Shown: positions 1-11,893 of the stretch, piece by piece
Position numbering within the stretch: position 1 is the stretch's first letter
Layout of the letters: every line of letters begins with the position of its first letter
Source of the DNA: G965207345 sp965207345
Lineage (GTDB): Bacteria > Pseudomonadota > Gammaproteobacteria > PS1 > Pseudothioglobaceae
Reading direction: 5' to 3'
Assembly: GCA_965207345.1 (NCBI GenBank)
Contig: OZ242280.1
Location: 1,302,001-1,366,000, forward strand
Length of the DNA stretch: 64,000 nt
Notes under the pieces: generated by a model
Told to the model about the DNA's origin: nothing
What the model saw: the letters and a program-made list of their open reading frames with translations, nothing else
The model's database searches: none
Translations under genes and position numbers: made by a program

Positions 1-1
1 T

Positions 2-3000
2 GAGGGTGGTGCTACTCTGAGTGAATATGTCATTAGCCCTCTTAATAATAATACACTCTACTACTTCCAAATACGTGCAATCAATAGTGCTGGAGAAGGT
101 GCACCGTCAGTGGAATCCTCCAATACACCGAGGGCACTTCCAAGCGTTACTTCATTTACCTTACCAGATAACCTAGCCCCTCAAGTGCCCTCTATGGCAA
201 CCATCACCTTCTCTGAGGCAGTTGATGGTCTTGGCGTAAATGAGCTAGATTTTGCTAGGGATTTTGATACTACCAATGCAAATATTAACAGTATCTATAA
301 TGTTGACCGAGGCTTGAGTTATACTGGTAGTGCAGTCCCACCTAATAATTTTGCTAGTAGTAGCACAAATTTTGTTATCACCTTCACGCCACAAACATTA
401 GGCGTAGTAAGCATTAGCGTAAATAGCGAAGCGGTGCGTGCGGCAGGTTTCTTTAATGACCAACCATTTAGTGCTACAGGCGTAGCAGAAGAAGCACTAA
501 CCTTAAGCTTCCCTGCACTTGGCACATCTACACTTGGCAATATAGCAAGTGTAGAAATTACTTTTAGCGAGGGCGTTAGCGGTTTAAGAACAAATGATTT
601 TATTGCTACTAATGCTGTTGTAAATACTGTTGCAAATAGTGTTTCACAAGATAATGGCCAAGGTTCTACCTATATTATTACCTACACCCCAACCTCAGCT
701 GGCGAAGTAATACTCACCCTTACTGCTGGCAGCGTGATGAGCTCTAATCGCGCGGGACCTGTGCTAAGTAGTAGCAGAGGTATGGCTCTAGTGGAGAGAG
801 TAGAGGCAACAGGTGCGCGCTTCACTGCTAGAATTACCATGAACGCTATCACCACTGACCAGTTTAACGAAGCAATGTTTCGCGATACTGCTGTAAGGTT
901 CTTAAAGATAATAGACTCAAACGTTTCAGCAAATGCCAACGATGTGCATATACTCAGCATCAAATCCAGATTAGTGTCTGCTGGCACCGTAGCATCGCCT
1001 GATGTGATAGTTTATTTTGAAGTGGTTAGCGATAATTTTGCTGGTGCTCAGCGCCTTGTGGGCAGCTACACTGGTATTATTGCACAAAATTTATTACCAG
1101 CATTCACTGGGCAAAGTATCGTCACTGCTACTAGCACCCCGCCAGAAGCAAAAAGACAAGCAACCCTAGCTGATGCACCGAGAAACCTAAGAGTAATGGC
1201 ACTAGCAGAAGGCGCAAGACTCACCTGGGATGCACCAGAAAATAATGGTGGCTCAGTAGTTAGCAGATATCAATATCGCCAGCGCACTGGATCCGAGATC
1301 TTTATTGATACTTTGGGTGCACTTAATGGCTGGCAGGAAGCAGGTGTAGAGTCGCCTTATGCTATTGCCGGCCTTACTGCAGGCAATGCGTATTTCTTCC
1401 AAGTGCGCGCTGTGAATGAAGTTGGTGCTAGCACCTCATCGCTTGCAATAAGCACGACACCTTTGGTTCAACCTATTTTAATTTTGGAGCTTAAGGGTGC
1501 TTACCCTGAAACAGAAGTCAGCGATTCTGCAGATGGTGCTACGCGAGATCCTATAAATTATGCACGAGAGATTGAAGTGGGTGGACAGCAAGTTGATTTG
1601 TTGCAATTCCACCTCTTCTCAAGTCCAGACTCTATGAGGGTGCGTAACGTGCTTATCACTCGCACCGACCCCGGCACCTCACCTGATTATGCTGACAACA
1701 GTGACTTTATGGGCACACCGCGATTTTCTGGCGGCGACCCTTCAAATATCATGTTCACACCGGGAGAACATCCTGTAGTGCTAAAAGAAACACTTGATAA
1801 TAATCTACAATACGAATTAGCAATTGTAAATGATGACAATCTTATTGAAACCACTGAATCTCTCTCCTATGAAGCAAGTTATGAATATCAAGATGCAGCA
1901 GGTAATTGGGTGCCAAGAACCATAGAGGAAGCGACCTTCACCATAGAAAATTTTGACCACGGCACTATTGATGTTGCACAAAGTGTAGTTATGGGTATTG
2001 AAGGCAGAGACGTGGAAGTTGTATTTGCTTTGAGTAAGCGCGCATCTTTCCCTGTTAAAGTCACTTGGGAGGTAATGAGTGTTGCATCAAGCACAGTTAG
2101 TGCTGATGATTACACACTTCCCGCAAATAATTTTGTTATCCTAGATGCGTTGCAGAGCGAGGGAATATTGACTATTCCAATTGTATCTGATGATGATGAT
2201 ACAGAGCCTAGAGAATCCTTTGCTATACGTATTACTGGAATAACTAAGGGCGATGACTCGCCCATCCCAAGCGGTTATACTACTGGCAGAAATGATGATG
2301 ACCGCTCTACTGAGCCGCTTATTGTTGTTGGCAGTGATAATGTTGTAACTATCAATATCTTCAAAACAGATGCGAAATTGAGCGACTTAGTGCTTATAGA
2401 TGATAATAATGTTAACCTTGGCCCAGTTAACCTTGACTCACTATCTGAAGACTCTGGCGTCCTTACCTACACCGAAAATGTATTAAATAGTGTGAGGGGC
2501 ATTAGGGTTACCCCAAGTGCGAGTGACGCGGATAATGCACTTATTAGTCTCAACGAAGAGCCCATTATAACTGGCACTACAAGCGATATTATGCCTCTAA
2601 GTATAGGCACAAACACTATCAATATCCAGGTAATAGCAGATGATGGTGTAACAACACTAAACTACGTATTAACCATTATCCGTGCTCCTAATACTATGCC
2701 GATAATAGACACTACTAACATGGCAGTAGAGGTTGCTGAGAATACAACTTTTGTTGCGGGTTATGCTTTGGATCCAGCTTCAATTGATGTAAACGAGGTT
2801 ATTATCTGGTCACTTAGCGGTGAAGACAGTGCAGCCTTTAACATTGATGAGGTAAGTGGCACACTTTCTTTTAACACGGCAAAGGACTATGAAAATCCAA
2901 CCGATGCTAATATGGATAATATCTATCTACTCACTATAAAAGCAACTGATAATGGCTTTCCAGCAATGACAAATACGCTGGATGTTAGCGTTACCATAAC

Positions 3001-6000
3001 CAATGTAAATGAGGATGGTTTGGTAACCATTAGTGGTATAACGCGAGAAGGTGAAGTATTAACAGCAAGCCTCTCTGACCCAGATGGAGGCGTTAGAGAC
3101 CTCACTTGGCAGTGGGAAAGAATAAACGAAGATTTCACGCGCACTATCATCGCAACCAATGCGATTTACACCATAACAAGTGAGAATGTTGACCGCCTCT
3201 TAAATGTCACTGCTTCATACACAGACATTCTTGGTGCTGGCAATCAGGCTAATGCAATTACAAATAGAGTAATTTCACAAGGTGCTGTTAATGTTACATC
3301 AGCAATCTTGAAAACAAGTGGCAATCCGGGTTATGCTAAAGTGGGCGATACCTTGACTCTTGAATTTGAATTATCTGCTACACCGACATATAACCCAGCT
3401 GTAACTATGGCTGGAGAAGTTATTATTTCAGATGCTGTTGCTGGATTTAGTAATAAATTTAGAGCAAACTATACAATACTAGAGTTTGTAGATCTTTCAG
3501 GTCAGCAAGGTAAGGTAATCTACGATATTGGGCAGATAGAAACTAGAGATAGCGCTAGCTTTAACCCCCCTGCTATAACCTCTGATATTATTATTGATAC
3601 CATTACACCAGAAATTGATTCTGTTACTTCCACCACACCTAGTGGTAGGTATAAAGCAGGTGACGAAGTCAATATCACGCTAAACCTAAGTGAGCATGTG
3701 CTAATTACTGCCCCTCCTAGCACGTTTACCCTCCTTTTAGGAGAGAAGGATGTTACTACTGGAGACTTTATTCAAAATAAGACCCTTAGCCTGAGAGTAA
3801 GCCCTACTAACACCATGACTTTGGTTGGAACACTCTTGGTAGTAGCAGGAGATTATATTGATGATCTAGGTCATGGAAATATGATTAATGGTATTTTGCA
3901 AGATTTTGCTGGTAATGAGAATGATGCTCTCGTTGTTCCAAGCGGGCAGAGTCTGCATGATAATAAAGACATCGCCCTTGATACTACACCACCAACTATT
4001 ACACTAATTGGAGAAGCGACAGTAACACTCTTTATTGGTGAAACCTACACAGAAGCAGGCATAACTATAATGGATGCTGAGCCTGGTCTTAGCGCGACTA
4101 TTGGTGGAGATGCAGTGGATACCACTAGCGCTGGAAGATATATAATCACTTACAATATAGCAGATACTGCCGGTAATGTTGCTACCCAAATCACCCGCAG
4201 TGTTATTGTTCAAGAGCCAAAAGAAATTATTGTAGGTTATGAACAAACTAATTATCAGATAAATGAACAAATAGGTAGTGTTGAGATCTGTGCGCTAATT
4301 ACTAGTCAAGCCACAGCCACAGCACCTTTCACACTAGGCGTATCAAGTAGTGATGGCAGTGCCATAGCCCCTGAGGATTACGAGGCTATAGAAAATAGCC
4401 AGATAATTTTTAATATAGGTGATAATCGCAAGTGCCATAGCATTTCTATTATCAATGATGATCTGCCAGAAGAGAGGGAGACTTTCATCACCACACTTTC
4501 TTTAGTGGATGATAGCGATTTAGGCATTACAGTTAGCCTCAACCCAAAAAGATCTTCAACAACTTTATCTATTGAAGGTAATGATGCAGTTCTAACAAGA
4601 TTATCTATTGCACAGGCTAGGTTGAATCCTGTGTTTTCTTCTGAAATAACAAAATATAGGGCAAGTGTGTTGACGAATACAACAGACATCGTAATTAACT
4701 TGCAAGTGCCCTCTTCTGCCTCAAACACTATTAAGCGCACCTTACGTGGAATCTCCATAGATTTGATGGTAGCGGATGATAATACTGTAAGCGATATGCT
4801 AAGTGGCATACTTGGAGGTGTTACTAATACATTGACATATACTGTTTTTGCCGAAGATGGCACGATGAAAACTTATACTATTGACATCATCTATATTGAT
4901 GCCTCATCATCGGATGCAACTTTAAATAACTTAGACCTTTTGGAGGCTTCGTTAAGCCCTACTTTTGAGCCTAGTGTAATAACTTATACAGCAGAAGTGC
5001 CAAACAGTGTAACGAGCGTAAATATTGCGCTAAATAAAGGCAATCCTATAGCTGTAATTACGCGTGATGGAGTAGAAATATTGCTTGATCTTGATGTAAT
5101 TGATTTAGCCGTAGGTGAGAATGAGCTTATCTATGTAGTTACCTCTGTAGATATGACCTCCATGGCAACTTATACTATCACCATAATTCGCGCTGAGCCA
5201 TCATCAGATGCGAGTTTAACTAGCTTAGTGCTTTTGGATGGTATTACATTAAATCCTACCTTTACACCCGAAACAAATGAGTACACAGCAAGTGTGGAAA
5301 ATGATGTAGTGGAGGCAGCTATTACACTAGTAGCAAATTATCCTTTGGCAGTCATTACTCGCAGTGGAAATACAATACCTAGTGATTCTACTGATAGGGT
5401 TAGTTTAGAGGTGGGTAAAAATGAGCTTATCTATGTAGTTACTGCTGAAGATATGACAACTAGCCTAGACTACACTATCACTATCACCCGCAAACCCATT
5501 GCCCCAACCATTGCACTCTTTGAAGACACAGGCGTGGATAATGATGGTATTACTAATAATGGCGTGATTACTGTTAGCAATTTAGAAGACGGTGCTACTT
5601 GGCAGTATTCTACAAATGATGGCGCGAGCTTCACACAAGGCGGTGCAATTAGCTCTGGAGCAAGCAGTTTTGTGTTAGTAGAAGGTGTTTACAGTGCCGA
5701 TCAAGTGCAAGTTCGCCAGATTATAAGTGATGTCACATCTACTATTGCATCCTTAAGTGAGATTACGCTAGATACTACCTTACCAATTATTGCTATAGCT
5801 ACTCCTACGCTAAATATAGCTAGAGATACAAGTTATATACCAACAGCAACAATCAATGAGAGAGGCACACTTGAGATATCAGGCGATACACTAAATACAG
5901 AAGTATTAGGCACTTATAACATCACCTTTACTGCAACAGATATTGCCACTAATAGTGCAACTGCCACACAAGTTATCATAGTAGGTCCTACCACACCAAG

Positions 6001-9000
6001 TGCACCAAGGGATCTCAGTGCAACCCCGGGTAATGGAGAAGTAAGCCTTTCTTGGAATGTTCCAGATGATGATGGCGAATCCCCCATAACTGGTTATAAA
6101 ATTGCTAGTAAAGAAGCAGATGGTGTATTTAGTAATTTTGAGTCTATCGTGGGAAGTAATGCAGAAACACAAACATACACTGCTACAGACTTAACTAATG
6201 GAGTAACCTATACCTTCAAAATCCTTGCTATAAATAGTGTTGGAGATGGCGCAGAGTCAAACGAAGCATCTGCTGTGCCAGTTCCAACACAGGTAACTGT
6301 GGGCTATGAATTCACTAACTACCAGACGAACTATGATATAGGCGTTCTTCAAGTCTGTGTAATCATTTATGAGCCAGCTGATGGTGTTGCCCCAGCACCT
6401 TTCACCCTTAGCGTATCAACTGGCGGTGGTACTGCTATCCCTGACGATGATTACCATCCGCGAGATCGACACTTAATATTCGCACAAGGTGATTCTCGCC
6501 AATGTCATGTTGTTCAATCTATCGACCTTCCGCCAGATAGAGCAAAGTATTACTTCAATACACTCAGCTTAGTAAGTGAAGATTCAAGTATTGCCGTAAC
6601 TGTAGATCCACCAAAAACCCAAGTCTTTATCTATGGTAATGATGCAACACTAAGAGAATTAAGCCTCTCTGATACCACTACTTCTAATGCTATTACTTTA
6701 AGCCCTGCTTTTGCATCTTCTACCTTAACTTACAATGCAAATGTACTCAGTAGTGCCACAAGCATAGATGTTAGAGCAGTTGTAAATGATATGTCAATAC
6801 GAACTGAATTCGATGGTATTCAAGCAACTTCTCCTACAGCAGTTTACGAGGTGAAGATTAATGGCGGTGCCAACTCTGGTAGTAGAGTTAGTTTGGTAGC
6901 AGGTGCAAATGTAGTAGAAATCATAGTTACACCAGGAGATAGGGTATCAGAGACTAAAACCTACACTATTAATATTAACCGTGTTGTGCAGTTTGCACCA
7001 ACCATCACAGGCACTCCAGCTCTAAATTACCTTGAAAATAGTGATACCCCAGTAGCAACCTACAGTGCAGAAGATGTTGAAAATGATAATATTACTTGGT
7101 CTCTTAGTGGCACAGATATGGCGTCATTTACTCTAGATAACAGTGGTATATTGACTTTTAATAGCTCTCCTAATTTTGAGAATCCAGCAGATAGTGACGC
7201 AAATAACATCTATGAAGTTACTCTTATAGCAACCGATGATAATGCTACTGCACCAGCATCATCTACCTTAGATGTCCGTGTCACAGTTACTAACCTAGAT
7301 GAAGATGGAAGCGTTATTATCACTGGCACAGCCCAGGTTGGCAGGACCTTAACTGCAGAGGTATCTGATCCAGATCTATCTAATGACATCGTCGGTTTTT
7401 ACGAATGGCGAAGAGGTGGAAGAAATATTCCCGGTGCAGACGGGAAAACCTACACTCCAGTAGAGGCTGATATTGGTCACATACTAAGTGTTAATGTTCA
7501 GTATTTTGATGATAGCGTTAGGGCTTTTAAAGAGGTATCCACTGTGCTAGCTACACAAGTAATAGCACCAACACAGGTAAGCGTGGGTTATGCATTCCTT
7601 TTCTACAATTCCAGCTATGAACAGGGCGCTGTTACAACCTGTGTAGCTATTTCCGAGCCAGCTGATGGTGCTGCCCCTGCAGCTTTCACTCTCAGCACGT
7701 CAACTGGCGGTGGTAATGCTATCCCTGGGGATGATTATAATCCAGTGCAAGATGAACCCATAGTATTCGCACAAGGTGATAGACTCCAATGTCGTACTGT
7801 TAGATTTAACAAAAATCCGCCAGATAGAGGAAAATATTACATCAATACACTCAGCTTCGTAAGTAGTGATCCAAGTATTGCCGTCACTGTAACTCAACCA
7901 GAAAGTGGCGTGTATATCCAGGGTAATGATGCAACATTAAGAGAATTAAGCCTCTCTGATGCCACTACTTCTGATGTTATTACTTTAAGTCCTGCTTTTG
8001 CATCTTCTACCCTAGTTTACAACGCAAATGTGCTTAGTAGTGTCTCAAGCGTAGATGTTAGAGCAATTGTAAATGATTTACTAAGGATATATTCAGTCAA
8101 CGGCCAGGGAGCAGATGAGAGGTTTGCAACTTACAAGGTGAGGGTTAATGGTGTTAATGTTGAGACTCATTCCGATGAGAGTAGAGCTAACTTAATAGTA
8201 GGTGCAAATGTAGTAGAAATCATGGTTACGCCAGGAGATGAGGCAGCAGAGACAACCTACACTATTAATATTAACCGCGTTGTGCAAAGTGCTGATAACT
8301 ATCTTAGCGATTTAATGCTTGAAAATGAAGCCAGAGAGACTATCTCACTAGATCCACTATTTACATCCAGTACTACAGAATATAGTGCAAATATACGGGG
8401 TGGTAAAGTATTTGTAGTGCCTACTACTCGTGCTGCAAGTGCAACGGTTAGCGTAGATGGCATATTAGTCCAAAGCGGTACTAGGAGCGAAGAGGCTATG
8501 CTAGATGTAGGTAATAATATAATTCATATCCTTGTTACTGCTTCTAATGGTGCCTCGCGAACCTATACCCTAAACGTCAACCGCGCGTCATCAGATGCAG
8601 ATTTAAGTGAGTTAACTATTCCATCTGCTCTATTTATAAGCCCCCCTAGTTTTGCATCTTCTACACTAAGTTATAGCGCAGATGTAGAAACCCTCAATCG
8701 CAATGTGGAAATTAGGATAGCAGCAAATCACCCACGAGCAGTAATCACTCGTGGTGATAATGTAATATCTAGTGGCGTTGATACAGTTAATGTAGGTGTA
8801 GGCGCAACTACCTTTACCTACACAGTTACTGCTGAGGATGGCATAGCAACAAAAGAGTATACTTTTATTATTTCTCGCCCAGCTGAAGAACCAATTGCTA
8901 ATGCTGGCTTCAACCAGAATGTATATTCAGGTGAGAGTGTAACATTGAACAGCTCAGCTAGTAGTGGTAATGAAGATGGCGATATTGAGCATTATGGCTG

Positions 9001-11893
9001 GATGCAAATTCAGGGCACAACTGTAATCTTAAGTGGTTCAGAGACTGCTATTGCAACCTTTATTGCGCCAGATGTTGTTGATACTATTGAACTGGTATTT
9101 AGACTCTCAGTAACTAGCACTGCTGGTAGTAGCGATCGTGATACAGTATTTATTGACGTAAATCCAGCTTTAAGCTTTTCAGATATCATTGGTATCCAGA
9201 CCTACACTGTAGGCGAAGCTACTTCCCTAACCTTGCCGGTAGCAACTGGTGGTCGTAGCCCACTAACTTATACTTTAGAGGGCTTACCAAATGGTTTGAG
9301 TTTTGATGCAGATAGTCGCATCCTAAGTGGCACTCCAACTCTTGTTGGCACTAATAATGTAATATACACCGCAACAGATGGTAGAGGTGTTAGTGTTGCT
9401 TTAGAATTTATGATAAACATAAAAAATACCCCGCCAACCATCACAGGCAGTGCAGATCTAAATTACCCTGAGAATGCCAATACCCCAGTAGCAACCTATA
9501 GTGCAATAGATGCCCAAAATGATAATATTACTTGGTCTCTTAGTGGCGTGGATATGGCGTCATTTACTATAGATAACAGTGGTGTATTGACTTTTAATAG
9601 CCCTCCTAATTTTGAGAATCCAGCAGATATTGACGCAAATAATATCTACGAAGTTACCCTTATAGTAACCGATGATAATGCTACACCAGCATCATCCACT
9701 TTAGAGGTTAGTGTCACAGTTACTAACCTAGGTGAGGATGGAATTGTTACTATCACTGGCACAGCCCAGGTTGGCAAGACCTTAACTGCGAAGCTAATTG
9801 ATCCAGATGGCCCTGTTAACGATGGCAATGCCTCTTACCAATGGCAAAGAGGTGGAGAGAATATTATTGGTGCAAACGAGAAAACCTACACTCCAGTAGA
9901 GGCTGATATTGGCAGTACATTAGGGGTTAGAGTTGACTATGCTGAAATTTTTGATGGTAATGCTGACTTTCAGTATGCTATTAGTGACCTAACCCTAGCA
10001 GTGATACCTCGAGATCCACCTATTGCACCAACCATTGCACTCTTTGAAGACACAGGCGTAGATAATGATGGCATTACTAATAATGGCGTGATTTTTGTTA
10101 GCAATTTAGAAGACGGCGCTACTTGGCAATATTCTACAAACGGTGGTGCGAGCTTTACGCAAGGTGGTGCAATTAGCTCTGGAGTTGGAGTAAGCAGTTT
10201 TGTGTTAGCAGAAGGTGTTTACAGTGCCAATCAAGTGCAAGTTCGCCAAATTACAAGTGGTGTCACATCTACTATTGTATTCTTCTTAAGTGAGATTACC
10301 ATAGATACTACCTTAATTATTACTATAGCTACCCCTACGCTAAATATAGCTAGAGATACAAGTTATATACCAACAGCAACAATCAATGAGAGAGGCACAC
10401 TTGAGATATCAGGCGATACACTAAATACAGAAGTATTAGGCACTTATAACATCACCTTTACTGCAACAGATATTGCCACTAATAGTGCAACTGCTACACA
10501 AGTTATCATAGTAGGTCCTACCACACCAAGTGCACCAAGGGATCTCAGTGCAACCCCAGGTAACGGAGAAGTAAGCCTTTCTTGGAATGTTCCAGATGAT
10601 GATGGCGAATCCCCCATAACTGGTTATAAAATTGCTAGTAAAGAAGCAGATGGTGTATTTAGTAATTTTGAGTCTATCGTGGGAAGTAATGCAGAAACAC
10701 AAACATACACTGCTACAGACTTAACTAATGGAGTAACCCATACCTTCAAAATCCTTGCTATAAATAGTGTTGGAGATGGCGCAGAGTCAAATGAAGTATC
10801 TGCTGCGCCAATTCCAACACAGGTAACTGTGGGCTATGAATTCCGTGACTACCAGTCATATTATACAATAGGTAGGCATACAGTTTGTGCAGTTATTACT
10901 GAGCCAGCTAGTGGTGCCCCAGCACCCTTCACCCTCAGCGCGTCAACTGGCGGTGGTAATGCTATCCCTGGAGATGATTACACTCCAGTGCAAAATGAAC
11001 ACTTAATATTCGCAAAAGGTAATGAGCGCCAATGTTATACTACTAGCTTTATCAATGATCCACCAGATAGAGCGAAATATTTTATCAATACACTCAGCTT
11101 AGTAAGTAAAGATCCAAGTATTGCCGTAACTATAGATCCAGCAACAGCCGCTGGCATTATCTGGGGTAATGATGCAACACTAAGAGAATTAGCCCTCTTT
11201 GATGGCACTACTTCTAATGTTATTTCTTTAAGTCCTGCTTTTGCATCTTCTGCCTTAACTTACAACGCAGATGTAGCTAATAGTGTCTTAAGTGTAGATA
11301 TTAGGGCAATTGTAAATGATCAAGTAATGTCAGTTGGATTACCGGGTCATTTAAGAGACTCTGATGGCGCAACTTACCAGGTGAGGGTTAATAATGTTGA
11401 TGTTGAGACTCATTCCAATGAGAGTAGAGCTGACTTAGAAGTAGGTCTAAATACAGTATTCATTGTAGTTACATCGGACCGTTCTCAAGAAATTTTAACC
11501 TACACTATTAATATTAACCGCGTTATGCAAAATGCTGATAACTATCTTAGCGATTTAATGCTTGAAAATGAATCCGGAGATACTATCTCACTAGATCCAC
11601 TATTTACATCCAGTAATACAGAATATAGTGCAAATATACGGGGTGATAAAATATTTGTAATACCTACTACTCGTGCTGCAAGTACAACGGTTAGCGTAGA
11701 TGGCGTATTAGTCCCAAGGGGTACTAGGAGCGAAGAGGCTATGCTAGATGTAGGTAATAATATAATTCGTATCCTTGTTACTGCTTCTAATGGTACCTCG
11801 CGAACCTATACCTTAAACGTCAGATACCTGTCATCAGATGCAAGTTTAAGTGAGTTAACTATTCCATCTGCTCTATTTATAAGCCCCTCCTAG
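2..11893 (+). CDS. Giant modular surface protein, N-terminal part (5' end outside window, 3' end frameshifted)
   Basis: The frame is already open at base 2, and the first codons read as the end of a fibronectin type III domain, so the gene begins left of the window; the GTG at 110 is only the first in-frame start-like codon. The protein is a chain of beta-sandwich modules. In order I see Ig-like domains (about 150-780), FN3 (1165-1470), a Calx-beta-like domain (1960-2350), a cadherin-like beta sandwich (2370-2690), cadherin (2695-3015), a DUF5011-like domain (3990-4215), Calx-beta-like (4230), three beta sandwiches (4580-5495), FN3 (5990), and more Calx-beta, sandwich, cadherin, PKD and putative-Ig modules to 11.9 kb. 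It is rich in Thr, Ser, Asp and Asn with few Cys. The role is probably adhesion or cell-surface interaction, inferred from the architecture. The TAG at 11891 results from a one-base insertion relative to the paralogous copy at 8640; homology continues in the next frame. Confidence 0.85.
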   Translation, partial: EGGATLSEYVISPLNNNTLYYFQIRAINSAGEGAPSVESSNTPRALPSVTSFTLPDNLAPQVPSMATITFSEAVDGLGVNELDFARDFDTTNANINSIYNVDRGLSYTGSAVPPNNFASSSTNFVITFTPQTLGVVSISVNSEAVRAAGFFNDQPFSATGVAEEALTLSFPALGTSTLGNIASVEITFSEGVSGLRTNDFIATNAVVNTVANSVSQDNGQGSTYIITYTPTSAGEVILTLTAGSVMSSNRAGPVLSSSRGMALVERVEATGARFTARITMNAITTDQFNEAMFRDTAVRFLKIIDSNVSANANDVHILSIKSRLVSAGTVASPDVIVYFEVVSDNFAGAQRLVGSYTGIIAQNLLPAFTGQSIVTATSTPPEAKRQATLADAPRNLRVMALAEGARLTWDAPENNGGSVVSRYQYRQRTGSEIFIDTLGALNGWQEAGVESPYAIAGLTAGNAYFFQVRAVNEVGASTSSLAISTTPLVQPILILELKGAYPETEVSDSADGATRDPINYAREIEVGGQQVDLLQFHLFSSPDSMRVRNVLITRTDPGTSPDYADNSDFMGTPRFSGGDPSNIMFTPGEHPVVLKETLDNNLQYELAIVNDDNLIETTESLSYEASYEYQDAAGNWVPRTIEEATFTIENFDHGTIDVAQSVVMGIEGRDVEVVFALSKRASFPVKVTWEVMSVASSTVSADDYTLPANNFVILDALQSEGILTIPIVSDDDDTEPRESFAIRITGITKGDDSPIPSGYTTGRNDDDRSTEPLIVVGSDNVVTINIFKTDAKLSDLVLIDDNNVNLGPVNLDSLSEDSGVLTYTENVLNSVRGIRVTPSASDADNALISLNEEPIITGTTSDIMPLSIGTNTINIQVIADDGVTTLNYVLTIIRAPNTMPIIDTTNMAVEVAENTTFVAGYALDPASIDVNEVIIWSLSGEDSAAFNIDEVSGTLSFNTAKDYENPTDANMDNIYLLTIKATDNGFPAMTNTLDVSVTITNVNEDGLVTISGITREGEVLTASLSDPDGGVRDLTWQWERINEDFTRTIIATNAIYTITSENVDRLLNVTASYTDILGAGNQANAITNRVISQGAVNVTSAILKTSGNPGYAKVGDTLTLEFELSATPTYNPAVTMAGEVIISDAVAGFSNKFRANYTILEFVDLSGQQGKVIYDIGQIETRDSASFNPPAITSDIIIDTITPEIDSVTSTTPSGRYKAGDEVNITLNLSEHVLITAPPSTFTLLLGEKDVTTGDFIQNKTLSLRVSPTNTMTLVGTLLVVAGDYIDDLGHGNMINGILQDFAGNENDALVVPSGQSLHDNKDIALDTTPPTITLIGEATVTLFIGETYTEAGITIMDAEPGLSATIGGDAVDTTSAGRYIITYNIADTAGNVATQITRSVIVQEPKEIIVGYEQTNYQINEQIGSVEICALITSQATATAPFTLGVSSSDGSAIAPEDYEAIENSQIIFNIGDNRKCHSISIINDDLPEERETFITTLSLVDDSDLGITVSLNPKRSSTTLSIEGNDAVLTRLSIAQARLNPVFSSEITKYRASVLTNTTDIVINLQVPSSASNTIKRTLRGISIDLMVADDNTVSDMLSGILGGVTNTLTYTVFAEDGTMKTYTIDIIYIDASSSDATLNNLDLLEASLSPTFEPSVITYTAEVPNSVTSVNIALNKGNPIAVITRDGVEILLDLDVIDLAVGENELIYVVTSVDMTSMATYTITIIRAEPSSDASLTSLVLLDGITLNPTFTPETNEYTASVENDVVEAAITLVANYPLAVITRSGNTIPSDSTDRVSLEVGKNELIYVVTAEDMTTSLDYTITITRKPIAPTIALFEDTGVDNDGITNNGVITVSNLEDGATWQYSTNDGASFTQGGAISSGASSFVLVEGVYSADQVQVRQIISDVTSTIASLSEITLDTTLPIIAIATPTLNIARDTSYIPTATINERGTLEISGDTLNTEVLGTYNITFTATDIATNSATATQVIIVGPTTPSAPRDLSATPGNGEVSLSWNVPDDDGESPITGYKIASKEADGVFSNFESIVGSNAETQTYTATDLTNGVTYTFKILAINSVGDGAESNEASAVPVPTQVTVGYEFTNYQTNYDIGVLQVCVIIYEPADGVAPAPFTLSVSTGGGTAIPDDDYHPRDRHLIFAQGDSRQCHVVQSIDLPPDRAKYYFNTLSLVSEDSSIAVTVDPPKTQVFIYGNDATLRELSLSDTTTSNAITLSPAFASSTLTYNANVLSSATSIDVRAVVNDMSIRTEFDGIQATSPTAVYEVKINGGANSGSRVSLVAGANVVEIIVTPGDRVSETKTYTININRVVQFAPTITGTPALNYLENSDTPVATYSAEDVENDNITWSLSGTDMASFTLDNSGILTFNSSPNFENPADSDANNIYEVTLIATDDNATAPASSTLDVRVTVTNLDEDGSVIITGTAQVGRTLTAEVSDPDLSNDIVGFYEWRRGGRNIPGADGKTYTPVEADIGHILSVNVQYFDDSVRAFKEVSTVLATQVIAPTQVSVGYAFLFYNSSYEQGAVTTCVAISEPADGAAPAAFTLSTSTGGGNAIPGDDYNPVQDEPIVFAQGDRLQCRTVRFNKNPPDRGKYYINTLSFVSSDPSIAVTVTQPESGVYIQGNDATLRELSLSDATTSDVITLSPAFASSTLVYNANVLSSVSSVDVRAIVNDLLRIYSVNGQGADERFATYKVRVNGVNVETHSDESRANLIVGANVVEIMVTPGDEAAETTYTININRVVQSADNYLSDLMLENEARETISLDPLFTSSTTEYSANIRGGKVFVVPTTRAASATVSVDGILVQSGTRSEEAMLDVGNNIIHILVTASNGASRTYTLNVNRASSDADLSELTIPSALFISPPSFASSTLSYSADVETLNRNVEIRIAANHPRAVITRGDNVISSGVDTVNVGVGATTFTYTVTAEDGIATKEYTFIISRPAEEPIANAGFNQNVYSGESVTLNSSASSGNEDGDIEHYGWMQIQGTTVILSGSETAIATFIAPDVVDTIELVFRLSVTSTAGSSDRDTVFIDVNPALSFSDIIGIQTYTVGEATSLTLPVATGGRSPLTYTLEGLPNGLSFDADSRILSGTPTLVGTNNVIYTATDGRGVSVALEFMINIKNTPPTITGSADLNYPENANTPVATYSAIDAQNDNITWSLSGVDMASFTIDNSGVLTFNSPPNFENPADIDANNIYEVTLIVTDDNATPASSTLEVSVTVTNLGEDGIVTITGTAQVGKTLTAKLIDPDGPVNDGNASYQWQRGGENIIGANEKTYTPVEADIGSTLGVRVDYAEIFDGNADFQYAISDLTLAVIPRDPPIAPTIALFEDTGVDNDGITNNGVIFVSNLEDGATWQYSTNGGASFTQGGAISSGVGVSSFVLAEGVYSANQVQVRQITSGVTSTIVFFLSEITIDTTLIITIATPTLNIARDTSYIPTATINERGTLEISGDTLNTEVLGTYNITFTATDIATNSATATQVIIVGPTTPSAPRDLSATPGNGEVSLSWNVPDDDGESPITGYKIASKEADGVFSNFESIVGSNAETQTYTATDLTNGVTHTFKILAINSVGDGAESNEVSAAPIPTQVTVGYEFRDYQSYYTIGRHTVCAVITEPASGAPAPFTLSASTGGGNAIPGDDYTPVQNEHLIFAKGNERQCYTTSFINDPPDRAKYFINTLSLVSKDPSIAVTIDPATAAGIIWGNDATLRELALFDGTTSNVISLSPAFASSALTYNADVANSVLSVDIRAIVNDQVMSVGLPGHLRDSDGATYQVRVNNVDVETHSNESRADLEVGLNTVFIVVTSDRSQEILTYTININRVMQNADNYLSDLMLENESGDTISLDPLFTSSNTEYSANIRGDKIFVIPTTRAASTTVSVDGVLVPRGTRSEEAMLDVGNNIIRILVTASNGTSRTYTLNVRYLSSDASLSELTIPSALFISPS

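Noticed and set aside
5906..6172. 88-codon minus-strand frame that recurs almost unchanged at 10436-10702
   Set aside because: Both are antisense shadows of the duplicated FN3 block in the giant gene; repetition follows from the DNA duplication.
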